The translations under genes and the position numbers were made by a program. A stretch of 13,685 bases of DNA. Origin: Anaerolineales bacterium UBA3905. GTDB lineage: Bacteria; Chloroflexota; Anaerolineae; Caldilineales; Caldilineaceae. The notes under the pieces were generated by a model. That model had not been told where the DNA came from and ran no database searches. It saw only the letters and a list, made by a program, of their open reading frames with translations. Position 1 is the first letter of the stretch, and each line of letters begins with the position of its first letter. The DNA is taken from assembly GCA_002391565.1 (NCBI GenBank), contig DGFH01000233.1, positions 1 through 13,685 on the forward strand. Direction: 5' to 3'. This document shows, in pieces, positions 1-7,719 of this stretch.

Positions 1-3000
1 GTCGGCAGCGGCTGCACATGGAGACCGTAGCGCTGTTGCGTTGCGCCTGCGCCGACGACAAGTTGGAGTTCGCCAGCCGCGCCGCCAGCCGCAGCCGTCA
101 CGCCGGGGGGATAGGTAAAACTGCCGGTGTAGCGTCCGTCACCGTCAGGGTCGGTTAGCGAAGAGATAAGAATATCCTCAAAGGTGATCTTGTAGAAGAG
201 ATTGAGGGCGCCGCCGCAACTGTCCACGCCGACAGTGTACGTCTCGCCGCTGCGGAGAAAGGCGCCGGTCTGTGTAGCGCCAAAGGAATAGCCCAGCGTC
301 GGCACGGCGATCGTGCGCCCCTGGCTGTCGGTGAAGGTGGCGCTCATCGGGTCGTAGGGCAGCGAGGTATCGACCAGGATGCCGGTCGCCTGCCCCGAGG
401 CCGCGTCGCGTGGGGAAACGATCTCGACCTGCGCCGCATTCACCCCAGATTGTGCGTAGCGGGCGCTGATACGATGTAGCCCGTTGGGCAACGTCACGTT
501 GTAGCTGAAGTTGCCGCCGGCGTCGCTCGTCACGGTTCCCACCTGCACCAGGCCGATGAGGACAGCGATGATGCGGTTTGGCTCGGCGCGGCCGACCAGC
601 GTCTGTTGTGCGCGGCAGGTGGCCATGCGCCCGGTGATAATGCGATCTGTCACGGCGTCGTCGGTGTAATCCATGAAAGCGCCGATGATGGGCGAGCCAA
701 GCAGGCCGGGCAAGGCGGCGCTGCTGTGATTGTTGCCCGGATTGACATCGCCCGCCACCGTGACGGTGACCGTCGCCAGACCGCTGAGTGCAGCGTTAGC
801 GGTCGTCACCGTGCACGTGATGCAGCCGTACCAGCCCAGCGTAACCGATCCGCTCTCGCCGGGCGCCACTGCTCCCAACGCCACCTGGATGCGGTCAAAG
901 TTCAGTGAGAAGCTCTCGCTGGGCGCCGTCGAGCTGCGCCATAGAACAATCTCAGAGTCGCGCAGTTTCTCCGGGATCTGGAACTCCAGCAACGCATTCT
1001 GCGCCGTTGTCGCACCGAGATTGCTGTAGTCGATCTTGAAGATCTGAATCTCGAAGTTGCCGAGCTGATCGGCGGTCGCATCCTGCACAAGCCCGGCCTG
1101 TGCAACGCGGCGCTCCGTGCGTGCGGTCAGCGCCACTTCCAGGTCTGGCCCGGCGCCGGCGGCGCCCGCGGGCCAGTAGAGGTAATCTTCGGTCTCGCCG
1201 GTGCGGAAGGGCTGCGGATAGCCGCGCCCGTCGCCGTAGTTGAGTGCGCCAGCGGTCAGCGTCTTATTCGACGGGCGTTCGCTCAGCGTGATGCGCACCC
1301 ACATCGGCTGGGCGGCAATCGGCGGCGGAATCAATCCGGTGGGAATATTGAGGGTGTGCAGCCCTGCGCCGAGAGCGACCACATTCACCGGTGCGTCAAT
1401 AACAATGTGCTCCACCGCCGGCTGTCCGGCGCATTGCGTGGCGTCTTCCCAGTCACCGTCGCGGTTGCTGTCCAGCCAGATGTTGATATAGCCGGGCGTC
1501 CCCACCTGTTGGAAGTAGGCCACCGCCGCCGGGCTGATGAAGACCTGCACAGGCAGGTTGAAGGTGGCGCAGCCGCTCAGGTTCCAGAGCGCCAGATTTG
1601 TCCCGTCGTCAGCGCGATCGTTGTCAGGATCGGCAGCGAGAGGAGCGATGTTGTTGAGCGGGTCTTGATCCGGGCCAAGATCAGCCTCCGCTTCCAGGCT
1701 AACGCGCTTGCCGAGATGGAAGGGGCGCGGGGCGCGGTGCAGCGGGCCTTCGGGCAGCCCGGTCGCCGGGTCGAAGACGGTGGGATAGCGCGCCGCCACC
1801 CCGCCAAACGCGGCCATCGCCACACCAGCATGGTTGCTGCTGTCGGGTGCGTCGCCGAGATCGTTGGTGCGCAGCTGCAGCGGGATCGGCGGCAGTTGGC
1901 CGTGCAGGTGGGGATACTGTTGCGCGTTCGGGCAGATGTCGTTGGCGTCGGGCAGCACGCAAAAAGAGAGGCGCACTTCGTCGAGCAGATCGTCGGCGAG
2001 GGTGAAGCCGGCGTCCAGCGCCGCGTTCAGCGTAAAGGCGGCAGGCACGGCGGCATTCGGTGGCAGCGTCACGCGCCCCAGGAAGCGCGGCGCTCCGGCG
2101 GCGGCGGATGTCACCGCGCCGGTGAGCGGCGCCTGGAAGAGGCCAAGCGACAGCGTGAACGGGTGACTGTTCGTGATCGTCAAGCGCACCTGAATCTGCG
2201 TCAGGTCCTGCAGGTCGAGGGTGTCGGTCAGCGGCTCCGCCTCGAAGTCGAGATTGTTCTCATCATAGCCGATGCACTTCGCCGTGAAGTCGTCTGTCGC
2301 CGTCAGAATCGTGGCGTCGCCCTGCTTGTGCGCCTGCGCCGTGTTGGTGAAGGTCATCGTCTGCTGGTTCGGCGTACACAGCGCCAGTACGCGCACCTGG
2401 AAGCGCAGCACGACTTCGGCGTCGGGCGCAATCGCACCTTCCCACCTGATGACCTGCTGCGGCGGATTGCCCCCTTGCGGCGGGCGAAGATCGAGCGTCG
2501 CCTGCAGCGGCGCGGCGCCGCCAGTTGGGCTTTCGACGGTGACATACTCGATGCCGCCGCTGCTGATGGTCGGGTAGACGATCAGCGGGTAGGGTAGCTC
2601 GTCGCGGATTTGGGCCTGAGCGGGCTGGTTGCCGCCGACGTGCCGCAGCCGAATTTCATAGATCACGTAGTCAACCCACTCGGTCGGCTCGGTGGTGGTG
2701 AGGACGCGCTTTTCCAATTCCAGCGTGCCATCCTGGCCGGCGGGCGCGGGCTTCTGGAAGATGTCTTCAGTCTCGCCGAAGTGGTAAGACGCTAACGCAC
2801 TGGCTGGGTGTGGGCCGCGACCGTCGGGCAGGCCGGTTCCCTCGGCGGCGGGCGGTGGCTGGATGGCGGGTTCCTCGCTCAAGGTGAAGCGCAACCAGTG
2901 CGCCTGGTCTTCGGCCGCGTTGAAGATCTTTTCAGTGTTGACCAGGAAGTCGCGCGTCCCACCCGCCGGGATCGCAGTCATGTCCACGATGTAGTTCTGT

Positions 3001-4178
3001 ACGATCCACTCGTAGCCGGCCTGCGCGGGTTCGCTCTCCGTTGCCTGGCAAGGGGTGATGTCGGCCCAGTCGCCATCGCGGTTGCCGTCGAACCAGACGT
3101 TGAGGTACATGAAATTGCGCGTGGCGGTTGCGGCTTTGCTGACGCGCACGCTCAGCGTGGTGCGGCGACAATCGAAGAACTTGACCTGGCGATTGCGCCA
3201 GCCATCGTCCCCGCGATCGTTATTCGGATTGTTGCCCGCCGGCAGAATGTTGTTGACGCCATCCTGATCGGGACCAACATCCGCCTCCGCCTCGCGCGAC
3301 AAAGCATCGCCCAGCCAGCCCTCCATTGTCTGGTTCAGGTGACGAGGGCCAGCAGCCTGTCCGGCCGGCGTGCCATCCCACACGGTTGGGAAGTAAGCCG
3401 GCGTCCCCACATAAGCCAGCATCCCTGCGCCGGCATGGTTGCTGCTGTCGGGCGCGTCGCCCAGGTCGGGGCGCGGCAGCTCGTCGACCGGGATCGTGTA
3501 GGTCACGACCAGGCGCGGGGCGATGGCGCCTTCGCGTGTGTCGGCGCGCACTCCGCCTGTGTTCGGCGTTGCGCCGCGCAAGACAAGGCCGTAGTTGGGT
3601 TGCGTGCCGTTCAGCCACGCCTGCACCTGTGGCGTGATCGTCCACGTCACGTCGCCGACGCCAGGCGCATTCTGCGTGAACGCAGCGCCTCCCCAGGTGA
3701 TGGCAGGCTTGTTGTTCCACGTCAGCGCACCTTCATCCCAGGCGCCGTCCGCTCGCCCCAACTCGATGTTGAGCGGATTGGCGGAAGCGTTGACGTGCAG
3801 CCGGAAGACGGCGCTGCTAATGACAGCGTCGGCGGGAATGGCCGCGAGATCGAACAACACGAAGTTGTAGTCGAAATCGCCGCCGGGTCGGGAGTTGAGC
3901 ACAAAATAGGGATTGCCGCCGCCGTTAAAGGTGGGAACACTCTCAATGACGCCGGCGTCTTCGACGGCAAGCAATTCAACGGCAACGGTCAGCGGCGCAG
4001 CCGGCGCTGCGTGCGCAGGTAGGGCTGACGACAATAACGCCAGCAATATGCAGAGCATCAGCACTATACAGACCAGGCGTGTCTGGCCAACGGCGCTCTG
4101 TTGCAGTGAACGTGCAAGCGGCTGCGACGCCTGGTGACGCTCCGCAGCTAGGAACAGGTGTTGCGAATGAGTGGACAT
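1..4178 (-). CDS. Giant secreted modular surface protein with DNRLRE, two GEVED and DUF11-type domains (C-terminus off the left edge)
   Basis: An uninterrupted minus-strand reading frame runs from ATG at 4178 to the window edge, 1,392 codons without a stop. An AAGGAG ribosome site lies 8 bases before the ATG. Residues 1-33 are a polar extension, then a hydrophobic segment (about 36-54) ending in AHA-AP looks like a signal peptide or anchor. Domains by eye: a DNRLRE/CBM96-like beta domain (about 70-235, with WNNKP, QAWLNG and NYGLVLRG); GEVED module 1 (240-472, GDAPDSSNHA to GETED); a DUF11-like adhesive repeat (about 485-633); an Ig-like spacer; GEVED module 2 (775-999, ending GETEDY); a second DUF11-like domain (about 1005-1150, with DVNPGNNHSS); a bacterial Ig-like domain (about 1165-1270); and more beta-rich sequence. 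Asp/Asn-rich stretches such as DPDNDRADDG and DSNRDGDWED may bind calcium. The likely role is extracellular attachment or a structural coat; the ligand is unknown. Long plus-strand frames opposite it are shadows. Confidence 0.9.
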   Translation of the reverse strand, partial: MSTHSQHLFLAAERHQASQPLARSLQQSAVGQTRLVCIVLMLCILLALLSSALPAHAAPAAPLTVAVELLAVEDAGVIESVPTFNGGGNPYFVLNSRPGGDFDYNFVLFDLAAIPADAVISSAVFRLHVNASANPLNIELGRADGAWDEGALTWNNKPAITWGGAAFTQNAPGVGDVTWTITPQVQAWLNGTQPNYGLVLRGATPNTGGVRADTREGAIAPRLVVTYTIPVDELPRPDLGDAPDSSNHAGAGMLAYVGTPAYFPTVWDGTPAGQAAGPRHLNQTMEGWLGDALSREAEADVGPDQDGVNNILPAGNNPNNDRGDDGWRNRQVKFFDCRRTTLSVRVSKAATATRNFMYLNVWFDGNRDGDWADITPCQATESEPAQAGYEWIVQNYIVDMTAIPAGGTRDFLVNTEKIFNAAEDQAHWLRFTLSEEPAIQPPPAAEGTGLPDGRGPHPASALASYHFGETEDIFQKPAPAGQDGTLELEKRVLTTTEPTEWVDYVIYEIRLRHVGGNQPAQAQIRDELPYPLIVYPTISSGGIEYVTVESPTGGAAPLQATLDLRPPQGGNPPQQVIRWEGAIAPDAEVVLRFQVRVLALCTPNQQTMTFTNTAQAHKQGDATILTATDDFTAKCIGYDENNLDFEAEPLTDTLDLQDLTQIQVRLTITNSHPFTLSLGLFQAPLTGAVTSAAAGAPRFLGRVTLPPNAAVPAAFTLNAALDAGFTLADDLLDEVRLSFCVLPDANDICPNAQQYPHLHGQLPPIPLQLRTNDLGDAPDSSNHAGVAMAAFGGVAARYPTVFDPATGLPEGPLHRAPRPFHLGKRVSLEAEADLGPDQDPLNNIAPLAADPDNDRADDGTNLALWNLSGCATFNLPVQVFISPAAVAYFQQVGTPGYINIWLDSNRDGDWEDATQCAGQPAVEHIVIDAPVNVVALGAGLHTLNIPTGLIPPPIAAQPMWVRITLSERPSNKTLTAGALNYGDGRGYPQPFRTGETEDYLYWPAGAAGAGPDLEVALTARTERRVAQAGLVQDATADQLGNFEIQIFKIDYSNLGATTAQNALLEFQIPEKLRDSEIVLWRSSTAPSESFSLNFDRIQVALGAVAPGESGSVTLGWYGCITCTVTTANAALSGLATVTVTVAGDVNPGNNHSSAALPGLLGSPIIGAFMDYTDDAVTDRIITGRMATCRAQQTLVGRAEPNRIIAVLIGLVQVGTVTSDAGGNFSYNVTLPNGLHRISARYAQSGVNAAQVEIVSPRDAASGQATGILVDTSLPYDPMSATFTDSQGRTIAVPTLGYSFGATQTGAFLRSGETYTVGVDSCGGALNLFYKITFEDILISSLTDPDGDGRYTGSFTYPPGVTAAAGGAAGELQLVVGAGATQQRYGLHVQPLP

Positions 4179-4186
4179 GGTGTTTT

Positions 4187-4192
4187 CTCCTT
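4187..4192 (-). promoter_or_regulatory. Ribosome binding site of the surface protein
   Basis: AAGGAG on the minus strand, 8 bases upstream of the ATG at 4178. It fixes this start, although the hydrophobic signal segment begins some 35 residues later and an internal ATG lies inside that segment. Confidence 0.8.
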
Positions 4193-4300
4193 TTCACCAT
4201 CAACCGAACTTGCTCAGGCGCGCCACAGTCAATGAGGGATCAACTGGATGGCGCCAGAATATGCCAGCGGGGAGGCTGCGTGCTTGCAGTCGCCGGTAAA

Positions 4301-4315
4301 AATTGCCTCGCAATT
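4301..4315. repeat. Short inverted repeat, possible operator
   Basis: AATTGC-CTC-GCAATT: perfect 6-base arms around a 3-base centre, in the divergent promoter region. It could be a regulator site, but a motif of this size can also arise by chance. Confidence 0.35.
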
Positions 4316-4368
4316 GCATCACAGTGATTTTTCCGGATGTCCGTTGCACTTCTCACCTGCCGTTTGCT

Positions 4369-4387
4369 TGCACAATTGGGCTGTGCA
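4369..4387. repeat. Short inverted repeat, possible operator
   Basis: TGCACA-N7-TGTGCA: perfect 6-base arms, 19 bases overall. This geometry is common for dimeric helix-turn-helix regulators. It lies about 90 bases before the MoxR start, where a promoter would be expected. Confidence 0.4.
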
Positions 4388-4422
4388 TGGCATTCTGCAA
4401 CGGTTGAAAGATGGTATCCCGC

Positions 4423-4455
4423 TGCGCCGCCTGCCTCGCCTGCAGAGGCGGCGCA
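4423..4455 (+). repeat. Strong GC-rich hairpin in the MoxR leader
   Basis: TGCGCCGCCT and AGGCGGCGCA form perfect 10-base arms around a 13-base loop, ending 24 bases before the MoxR ATG at 4480. No T-run follows, so it is not a classical terminator. It lies between an upstream in-frame ATG (4411) and the preferred start. As a leader hairpin it could affect mRNA stability or translation. Confidence 0.5.
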
Positions 4456-4479
4456 TTACAGCACTCTGGAAGCCCGATC

Positions 4480-5463
4480 ATGGCATTGAATCAAACTGGA
4501 GAAATTACCGACGTTGCGGCGACGGCGCGCCGTCTGGTTGAGCAGATTGCCCGCGTGATCGTCGGCAAGGATGATGTCATTGAGCTGCTGTTGGTCGCGC
4601 TCTTTTGCGACGGACACGTGCTATTAGAGGATGTGCCTGGCATCGGCAAGACGACGCTCGCCAAGACGCTGGCGCGTTCGCTGGGCTGCACCTTCAACCG
4701 CATCCAGTTTACGCCCGATCTGTTGCCTTCCGACATCACCGGCGTCAACGTTTTCAACCAGAAAACGGGCGACTTTGAGTATCGCCCCGGCCCGCTTCTG
4801 GCTGAGGTGGTGTTGGCCGACGAGATCAACCGCGCCGGCCCGCGCACGCAGTCCGCGCTGCTCGAAGCAATGGAGGAGCGTCAGGTGACGGTCGATGGCG
4901 TGACGCGCCCGCTCGCCTACCCCTTTCTGGTGTTGGCGACGCAGAACCCGGTTGAACTGGAAGGCACCTTCCCACTGCCTGAAGCGCAACTCGATCGCTT
5001 TCTGCTACGCGTGGCGATGGGCTATCCCGCACGCGAGGACGAGCGCACGATCCTGCGGCGCTTTCGCATCAGCAACCCGCTGTTGGAGATCGAACCACTG
5101 ATCGGCGCCGCCGAGGTGCGTCAGCTCGCCGCCCGCTGTCGCCAGGTCGCCTGCCATCCGGTGGTGGAAGATTATCTGCTTGACCTGGTGCGCGCCTCGC
5201 GCACCGACGCGGCGGTGGAGTTGGGCGTCAGCCCGCGCGGGGCGTTGGCCTGGCTGCGGGCGGGGCAAGCGCTGGCAGCGATTCGCGGTCGCGACTTTGT
5301 CACGCCGGACGATCTGCAGACGTTGGCGCGCCCGGTGCTGGCGCATCGTCTCATCCTCAGCCCGGAAAGCCGGCTGCGCGGCCAGCGCGCCGACGCTGTC
5401 ATTACGCGTCTGCTCGACCAGACGCCGGTGCCGGTCGAAGAGACCTGGAGCGTCCACCCGTGA
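4480..5463 (+). CDS. MoxR-family AAA+ ATPase
   Basis: 327 residues, the normal size for MoxR ATPases, which act as chaperone-like remodelling enzymes and are typically encoded beside DUF58/vWA proteins. Visible motifs: Walker A GIGKTT with K57; Walker B VVLADEIN with D114 and E115; the family signature after it (NRAGPRTQSALLEAMEE); sensor-1-like ATQNP (153-157); and EAQLDRF (168-174). The C-terminal lid holds the conserved SPRGALAWLRAGQA segment. I chose ATG 4480 over the in-frame ATG at 4411 because the extra 23 residues are Cys-rich, unlike any MoxR N-terminus, and would be encoded across a strong hairpin. The ribosome site (TGGAAG) is weak. The stop overlaps the DUF58 start, so the two are translationally coupled and probably form one complex. 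The exact client is unknown; transport, envelope assembly or stress roles are known for relatives. Confidence 0.93.
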   Translation: MALNQTGEITDVAATARRLVEQIARVIVGKDDVIELLLVALFCDGHVLLEDVPGIGKTTLAKTLARSLGCTFNRIQFTPDLLPSDITGVNVFNQKTGDFEYRPGPLLAEVVLADEINRAGPRTQSALLEAMEERQVTVDGVTRPLAYPFLVLATQNPVELEGTFPLPEAQLDRFLLRVAMGYPAREDERTILRRFRISNPLLEIEPLIGAAEVRQLAARCRQVACHPVVEDYLLDLVRASRTDAAVELGVSPRGALAWLRAGQALAAIRGRDFVTPDDLQTLARPVLAHRLILSPESRLRGQRADAVITRLLDQTPVPVEETWSVHP

Positions 5464-6689
5464 AGCCCTGGGCATGGGCGCTGGCAGGGTTGGGGCTGCT
5501 GGCCGTGCTGTTGCGCAGCGCGCCTCTACTGCTCCTGACGCTGCTGCTTGCCTTGCTCGCCGGGGCTGCACTGCTCTGGTGGCGCGTCTGTCTGGTTGGC
5601 GTAAGCTATCGCCGCCACTTCTCCCAGTTGCGCCTCTTTCATGGCGATGAAGCGACGTTCGATGTTGATCTGGTCAACGCCAAGCCACTGCCCCTGGCCT
5701 GGCTGCGCGCCGAGGATGAGCTGCCCAAAGCCCTGACGATCACGCCAGCGCGGCTGGCGCCCAGCCACCGCGCCGGGCGCGTGCGGCTGATCAACCTGGT
5801 CTCGCTGCGCTGGTACGAGCGGGTGACGCGGCATTATCGCGTACGCGGCGTGCAACGCGGGGCATGGGCGTTTGGCCCGGCGCGGCTCCTATCGGGCGAT
5901 ATGTTCGGCTTCGCAGTGCGCGAGGAGGAAGTGGCGCAGATCGATACGCTGCTCGTCTACCCGCGCGTCGTGCCGCTGACGGCGTTGGGGTTGCCGGCGG
6001 ATCGTCCTTTTGGCGAGTTCCGCGCCATGCGCCAGCTGGCTGAAGACCCGCTGCGCCTCAACGGTGCGCGTGACTACGTCTCCGGGGACAGCATGCGCTA
6101 CGTCCATTGGAAGGCGACGGCGCGACGTGGTAGTTTGCAGACCAAGACCTTCGATGCGTCGGCCAATCGCCCGCTGGCGCTCTTTCTCAACATCAACACC
6201 CACGAACACGCCTGGGAAGGGTATGACCCCGACTTGCAAGAGTTTGCGATTACGGCGGCGGCGTCGCTGGCGCGCTGGGCGTGGGAGCAGGGTCAGGCAG
6301 TTGGCCTCTTTGCCAACACGATCACCCAACCCGGCGCGCAGATCGTGCGTATTCGTCCGGCAGGGCATCGCGACCAGTTGACGCTGATCTTCGAGGCGCT
6401 GGCGCGGCTGGTGCCCTTTGGACGTTGGCCGCTGGAGGAGACGCTGCGGTATGAAGGGCTGCATCTTCCCTACGGCACGACAATCGTCGTCGTCACCGCG
6501 CTGCTCACCGACGCTCTCCGCCGTACAATGCTCTATCTGCATGATCGCGGCTTCACGCTGGCGCTGCTCACCCTGGGCGCCGCCGGCGACGCACCGCCGA
6601 TTCCAGGCGTGCGCCGCTATCACATCGGCGGGCGCGAGGCATGGGAGCATCTCACTGGCATCGCCTTGACGCACGGTGAGAGCGATTGA
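5460..6689 (+). CDS. DUF58 (vWA-like) membrane-associated protein, partner of MoxR
   Basis: 409 residues from a GTG start that shares GTGA with the MoxR stop; a GGAG ribosome site lies 9 bases upstream. The N-terminus has two closely spaced hydrophobic segments (about 3-18 and 20-43), then a basic-aromatic turn, as in DUF58 proteins anchored to the membrane. The family signature is intact: DPLRLNGARDY, SGDSMRYVHWKATARRG and LQTKTFD (about 196-230), followed by the vWA-like fold. Relatives occur almost always with MoxR; the ATPase is thought to remodel or load the vWA-like partner. Many such operons continue with a transmembrane transglutaminase and further vWA genes. Here the operon ends at DUF58, because the next gene is convergent. 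Function beyond this partnership is not known. Confidence 0.92.
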   Translation: MKPWAWALAGLGLLAVLLRSAPLLLLTLLLALLAGAALLWWRVCLVGVSYRRHFSQLRLFHGDEATFDVDLVNAKPLPLAWLRAEDELPKALTITPARLAPSHRAGRVRLINLVSLRWYERVTRHYRVRGVQRGAWAFGPARLLSGDMFGFAVREEEVAQIDTLLVYPRVVPLTALGLPADRPFGEFRAMRQLAEDPLRLNGARDYVSGDSMRYVHWKATARRGSLQTKTFDASANRPLALFLNINTHEHAWEGYDPDLQEFAITAAASLARWAWEQGQAVGLFANTITQPGAQIVRIRPAGHRDQLTLIFEALARLVPFGRWPLEETLRYEGLHLPYGTTIVVVTALLTDALRRTMLYLHDRGFTLALLTLGAAGDAPPIPGVRRYHIGGREAWEHLTGIALTHGESD

Positions 6690-6748
6690 CGCAGGTCATC
6701 GCCTTCGACGCGCTATCAGTTTGTGCGCTCAACAACAGCGGCGGTTGC
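6690..6748. other. Short convergent intergenic gap
   Basis: 59 bases between the stops of the convergent DUF58 and nucleoside hydrolase genes. A bidirectional terminator would be expected, but I see only 4-base stems (for example GCGC arms around 6720) and no T-run on either strand. Confidence 0.4.
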
Positions 6749-7639
6749 TCACGCAGCAGCGGGATACTTCTCCACCGTGGCGAAATAGTGAGCGAAGAAA
6801 CGATCGGCGTCCACCTCCAGCGCCACTTCGTGTGGGCCGGCAGGGTCGGGCGTCCATGCGGTGAGGCCGCCCAGCCGGGCGCTCTGCAACTCGACCTCGA
6901 CGCGCCCCCGCGTGAAGGCGCACACCGATGCATCGAAGATCGCCGCCGCCGCCAGCGGATCGTGAAAGACGATGCGATCCTGACGCTCGAACCAGACTTC
7001 GGCGAAGTCAAGCACCGGGCGCAGCAGCGGGTGCTGAAACCGGCGCCGCACTTCGTCCGCCGGCAGCGCCACCTGCGTGGTGACATCCAGGCCAACGCTG
7101 CGATGGATACTCGCCGGCGCCCGGTAGACGATGGCGGTGGCGTGGGGGTCGAGCAGCGCGTTCCACTCCAGCTGGCCAACGCCGGCGCGGCGGTTTGTGA
7201 AGACGCCGCACATCATCACCAGTTGTTGGAGCAGGTGTGGAATCTCTGGGTCTATGCTGAAGAGCAAGGCGATGTTGGTCAGCGGCCCGATCGTGAGCAG
7301 CGTCACCTCGCCGGGGTGGGCGCGAATCGTCGTGCGCAGGAACTCCACTGCCTGGCCGGTCGGAAAGCGCGTTTTGTGCGGCCAATGCGCCAGTTTGTCC
7401 GCCTGTGGGGCGTGCGGCTGGCGCTGGGTCGCCAACAGCGGGTCGGCGGCGCCGGGCAAGATGGGAATGTCCTTGCCCGCCACGTGGCAGAGCGCGCTCG
7501 CCATCGCTGCGCGGCGCACCGGCTCACCGCTGACGGTGGTGATGCCGAGCAGATCGCAATCCGGCTGCGCCAGCAGATAGGCCAGGCAGACGGCGTCGTC
7601 GATGTCGCTGCCGATGTCGGTGTCAAGCAGTACTTTCAT
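6749..7639 (-). CDS. Inosine/uridine-preferring nucleoside hydrolase (IunH family)
   Basis: 296 residues, close to the usual 300-320 of the family. These enzymes hydrolyse the N-glycosidic bond of ribonucleosides, giving base and ribose, with a calcium ion held by an N-terminal Asp cluster. That cluster is visible as DTDIGSDIDDA (residues 6-16), a longer variant of the classical DTDPGxDDA. Also present are TIGPLTNIAL, the substrate-loop region LEWNALLDPHA and the distal calcium/ribose Asp in HDPLA (H226, D227). ATG 7639 has a near-perfect AAGGAGG site 5 bases upstream. It is the last of three same-strand genes, 80 bases after the oxidoreductase, so salvage or catabolism of nucleosides is likely. 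The exact base preference cannot be read from sequence. Confidence 0.92.
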   Translation of the reverse strand: MKVLLDTDIGSDIDDAVCLAYLLAQPDCDLLGITTVSGEPVRRAAMASALCHVAGKDIPILPGAADPLLATQRQPHAPQADKLAHWPHKTRFPTGQAVEFLRTTIRAHPGEVTLLTIGPLTNIALLFSIDPEIPHLLQQLVMMCGVFTNRRAGVGQLEWNALLDPHATAIVYRAPASIHRSVGLDVTTQVALPADEVRRRFQHPLLRPVLDFAEVWFERQDRIVFHDPLAAAAIFDASVCAFTRGRVEVELQSARLGGLTAWTPDPAGPHEVALEVDADRFFAHYFATVEKYPAAA

Positions 7640-7644
7640 GGTTG

Positions 7645-7651
7645 CCTCCTT
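7645..7651 (-). promoter_or_regulatory. Strong ribosome binding site of the nucleoside hydrolase
   Basis: AAGGAGG on the minus strand, 5 bases before the ATG at 7639. It is the strongest such site in the window apart from that of the ABC permease. Confidence 0.8.
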
Positions 7652-7662
7652 GAGAGTTGCGG

Positions 7663-7682
7663 GGGGCGAGTTGCGAGGGGCG
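7663..7682. repeat. Dispersed intergenic repeat, copy 1
   Basis: GGGGCGAGTTGCGAGGGGCG in the 80-base gap between oxidoreductase and nucleoside hydrolase. It matches 19 of 20 bases of a second copy at 8871-8890, in the next intergenic gap. Its right end runs into a 6-base hairpin AGGGGC-GCC-GCCCCT (7676-7690). Confidence 0.65.
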
Positions 7683-7719
7683 CCGCCCCTGTATTGAAAT
7701 TCAGGCTGTATATGTGTTG

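Larger units (their letters stand above)
4179..4479. other. Divergent intergenic region between surface protein and MoxR operon
   Basis: About 300 bases with no convincing gene. It must hold the promoters of both divergent transcription units. I see no near-consensus -35/-10 pair; the best plus-strand candidate (TTGCAC at 4368, 17-base spacer, CATTCT at 4391) matches only half of each hexamer. The region contains three inverted repeats, at 4301-4315, 4369-4387 and 4423-4455. The first two have the size of operators and the third could fold as a leader hairpin of the MoxR mRNA. Confidence 0.6.

Noticed and set aside
1356..2597. 413-codon open frame on the plus strand
   Set aside because: It lies opposite the surface-protein frame. 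Its translation is Arg/Val/Gly/Ala-rich with no domain pattern and no ribosome site, while the minus strand encodes clear GEVED and DUF11 domains. It is open only because of high GC at third positions.
2808..4022. 404-codon open frame on the plus strand
   Set aside because: Same reasoning: it is antisense to the DNRLRE/GEVED part of the surface protein and has no recognisable motif.
4411..4479. Upstream ATG giving MoxR 23 more residues
   Set aside because: The extension is Cys-rich and unlike MoxR N-termini, and it would be encoded across a 10-base perfect hairpin. Starting at 4480 gives the normal family length.
7676..7690. AGGGGC-GCC-GCCCCT hairpin as a rho-independent terminator
   Set aside because: No T-run follows on either strand, and the stem is part of the dispersed repeat rather than a terminator structure.
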